Below are positions 63,801-64,000 of a stretch of 64,000 nucleotides of DNA, one piece after another. A program made the position numbers and the translations under genes. Source of the stretch: Pontibacter cellulosilyticus (GTDB taxonomy: Bacteria > Bacteroidota > Bacteroidia > Cytophagales > Hymenobacteraceae); contig NZ_JACRVF010000005.1 in NCBI RefSeq assembly GCF_014306105.1, positions 248,001 through 312,000 on the forward strand, written 5' to 3'. The notes under the pieces are model-generated. The model was not told the DNA's origin. It saw only the letters and a list, made by a program, of their open reading frames with translations, and did no database searches. How positions within the stretch are numbered: position 1 is the stretch's first letter; every line of letters starts with the position of its first letter.

Positions 63801-64000
63801 AGTACTTGGGCCGTACTGACTTAGTGCATGTTCAACCTGAGGAGCCGGAAATTACAAATGAGAAGCCAAGGACTATAGCTGAACTAGAAGCCATTGCGGC
63901 GGCAACTCCTGCTACCAGTGGGCAAACGTATAAAATAGTAAGCCAAAGCAGAACACTGCTCATGGAGCAAACGCAGCAGGTATTGGCCAGCATGATGGGA
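60815..64000 (+). CDS. nrdJ: Adenosylcobalamin-dependent ribonucleotide reductase, 3-prime partial
   Basis: The first 1062 residues of a class II reductase; the end lies beyond the window. The ATG at 60815 starts the protein. Motifs include [16 protein letters not shown], PHACF with active-site Cys182, [31 protein letters not shown] (radical-loop Cys391 and neighbours) and [20 protein letters not shown]. A C-terminal extension (from about 835) is typical of the longer NrdJ form. It makes deoxynucleotides with or without oxygen using B12. No cobalamin riboswitch was seen upstream. Confidence 0.95.
   Translation, partial: [1062 protein letters not shown]

Larger units (their letters stand above)
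1..64000. repeat. Highly iterated word AAGTATAA / TTATACTT
   Basis: By hand I counted about 145 copies of AAGTATA or TATACTT, about half in each orientation, most extending to AAGTATAA/TTATACTT. About 8-12 would be expected. Examples are at 26, 2640, 4288, 4306, 8043, 11772, 14471, 32575, 39412, 45656, 51963 and 57836. The fused palindrome AAGTATACTT occurs at 17821, 27715, 27827 and 60790. Copies are in genes on both strands and in gaps. They are sparse in susC/susD and absent from 48703-50099 apart from the junction at 49439. Function unknown. Confidence 0.8.

Noticed and set aside
1..64000. AAGTATAA as the -10 element of promoters
   Set aside because: Most copies lie inside genes, in both orientations relative to transcription, and the Bacteroidota -7 consensus TAnnTTTG does not align with it.

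Overview
This 64 kb window reads as the chromosome of a member of the Bacteroidota, most likely Cytophagales/Hymenobacteraceae (Pontibacter-like). Support comes from two SusC/SusD outer-membrane pairs, weak or absent Shine-Dalgarno sites, many lipoproteins, and Bacteroidota-type short repeats. The genus is an inference. No tRNA, rRNA, CRISPR array, prophage or intact insertion sequence was seen.

Layout. 254-26288 is dominated by peptidoglycan amino-sugar salvage: a NagZ-like GH3 plus AmiE-like serine hydrolase fusion, a NagX-like membrane acyltransferase, a DeoR regulator, a D-lactate dehydrogenase-type flavoprotein, a sodium symporter, MurQ, a phosphodiester glycosidase/metallophosphoesterase, NamZ (DUF1343), a TolC-type protein, a PGRP-type amidase, a DigH-like GHL10 hydrolase, and a susC-susD-DUF4397 operon. 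27480-30919 is a two-gene NHEJ system (ligD, ku). 31188-33695 holds a MATE exporter and an orphan ABC ATPase. 33782-39382 is an anmK-susC-susD operon that returns to the anhydro-MurNAc theme. 39903-43310 is an adaptor/permease/ATPase export system with a repeat-filled gap inside it. 43626-47228 carries pncB, pncA and a D-aminoacylase-like lipoprotein. 47560-52793 is mixed: mug, a small CxxC metal-binding protein, two A+T-rich probably acquired genes, a racemase, an unrecognised repeat protein and an alpha/beta hydrolase. 53067-60639 is nadB, nadA and a nitric-oxide/iron-sulfur stress operon (Rrf2, DUF59, polytopic membrane protein, DUF1858/DUF2249, hemerythrin, RIC). A B12-dependent ribonucleotide reductase runs off the right edge.

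How the genes fit. NamZ, the GH3/serine hydrolase fusion, the amidase and the DigH-like enzyme could strip MurNAc and GlcNAc from wall fragments. The SusCD pairs and the symporter could import them. AnmK and MurQ would convert anhydro-MurNAc to GlcNAc-6-phosphate plus D-lactate, and the flavoprotein could oxidise the D-lactate. No MurNAc kinase other than AnmK is visible here.

The most striking unexplained signal is the short word AAGTATAA (reverse complement TTATACTT). A hand count found roughly 145 copies of its 7-base core on both strands, in genes and gaps, against about 8-12 expected. It is sparse in the susC/susD genes and absent from two A+T-rich acquired-looking genes. Several families of inverted-repeat elements also lie between genes, including one with perfect 42-base arms.
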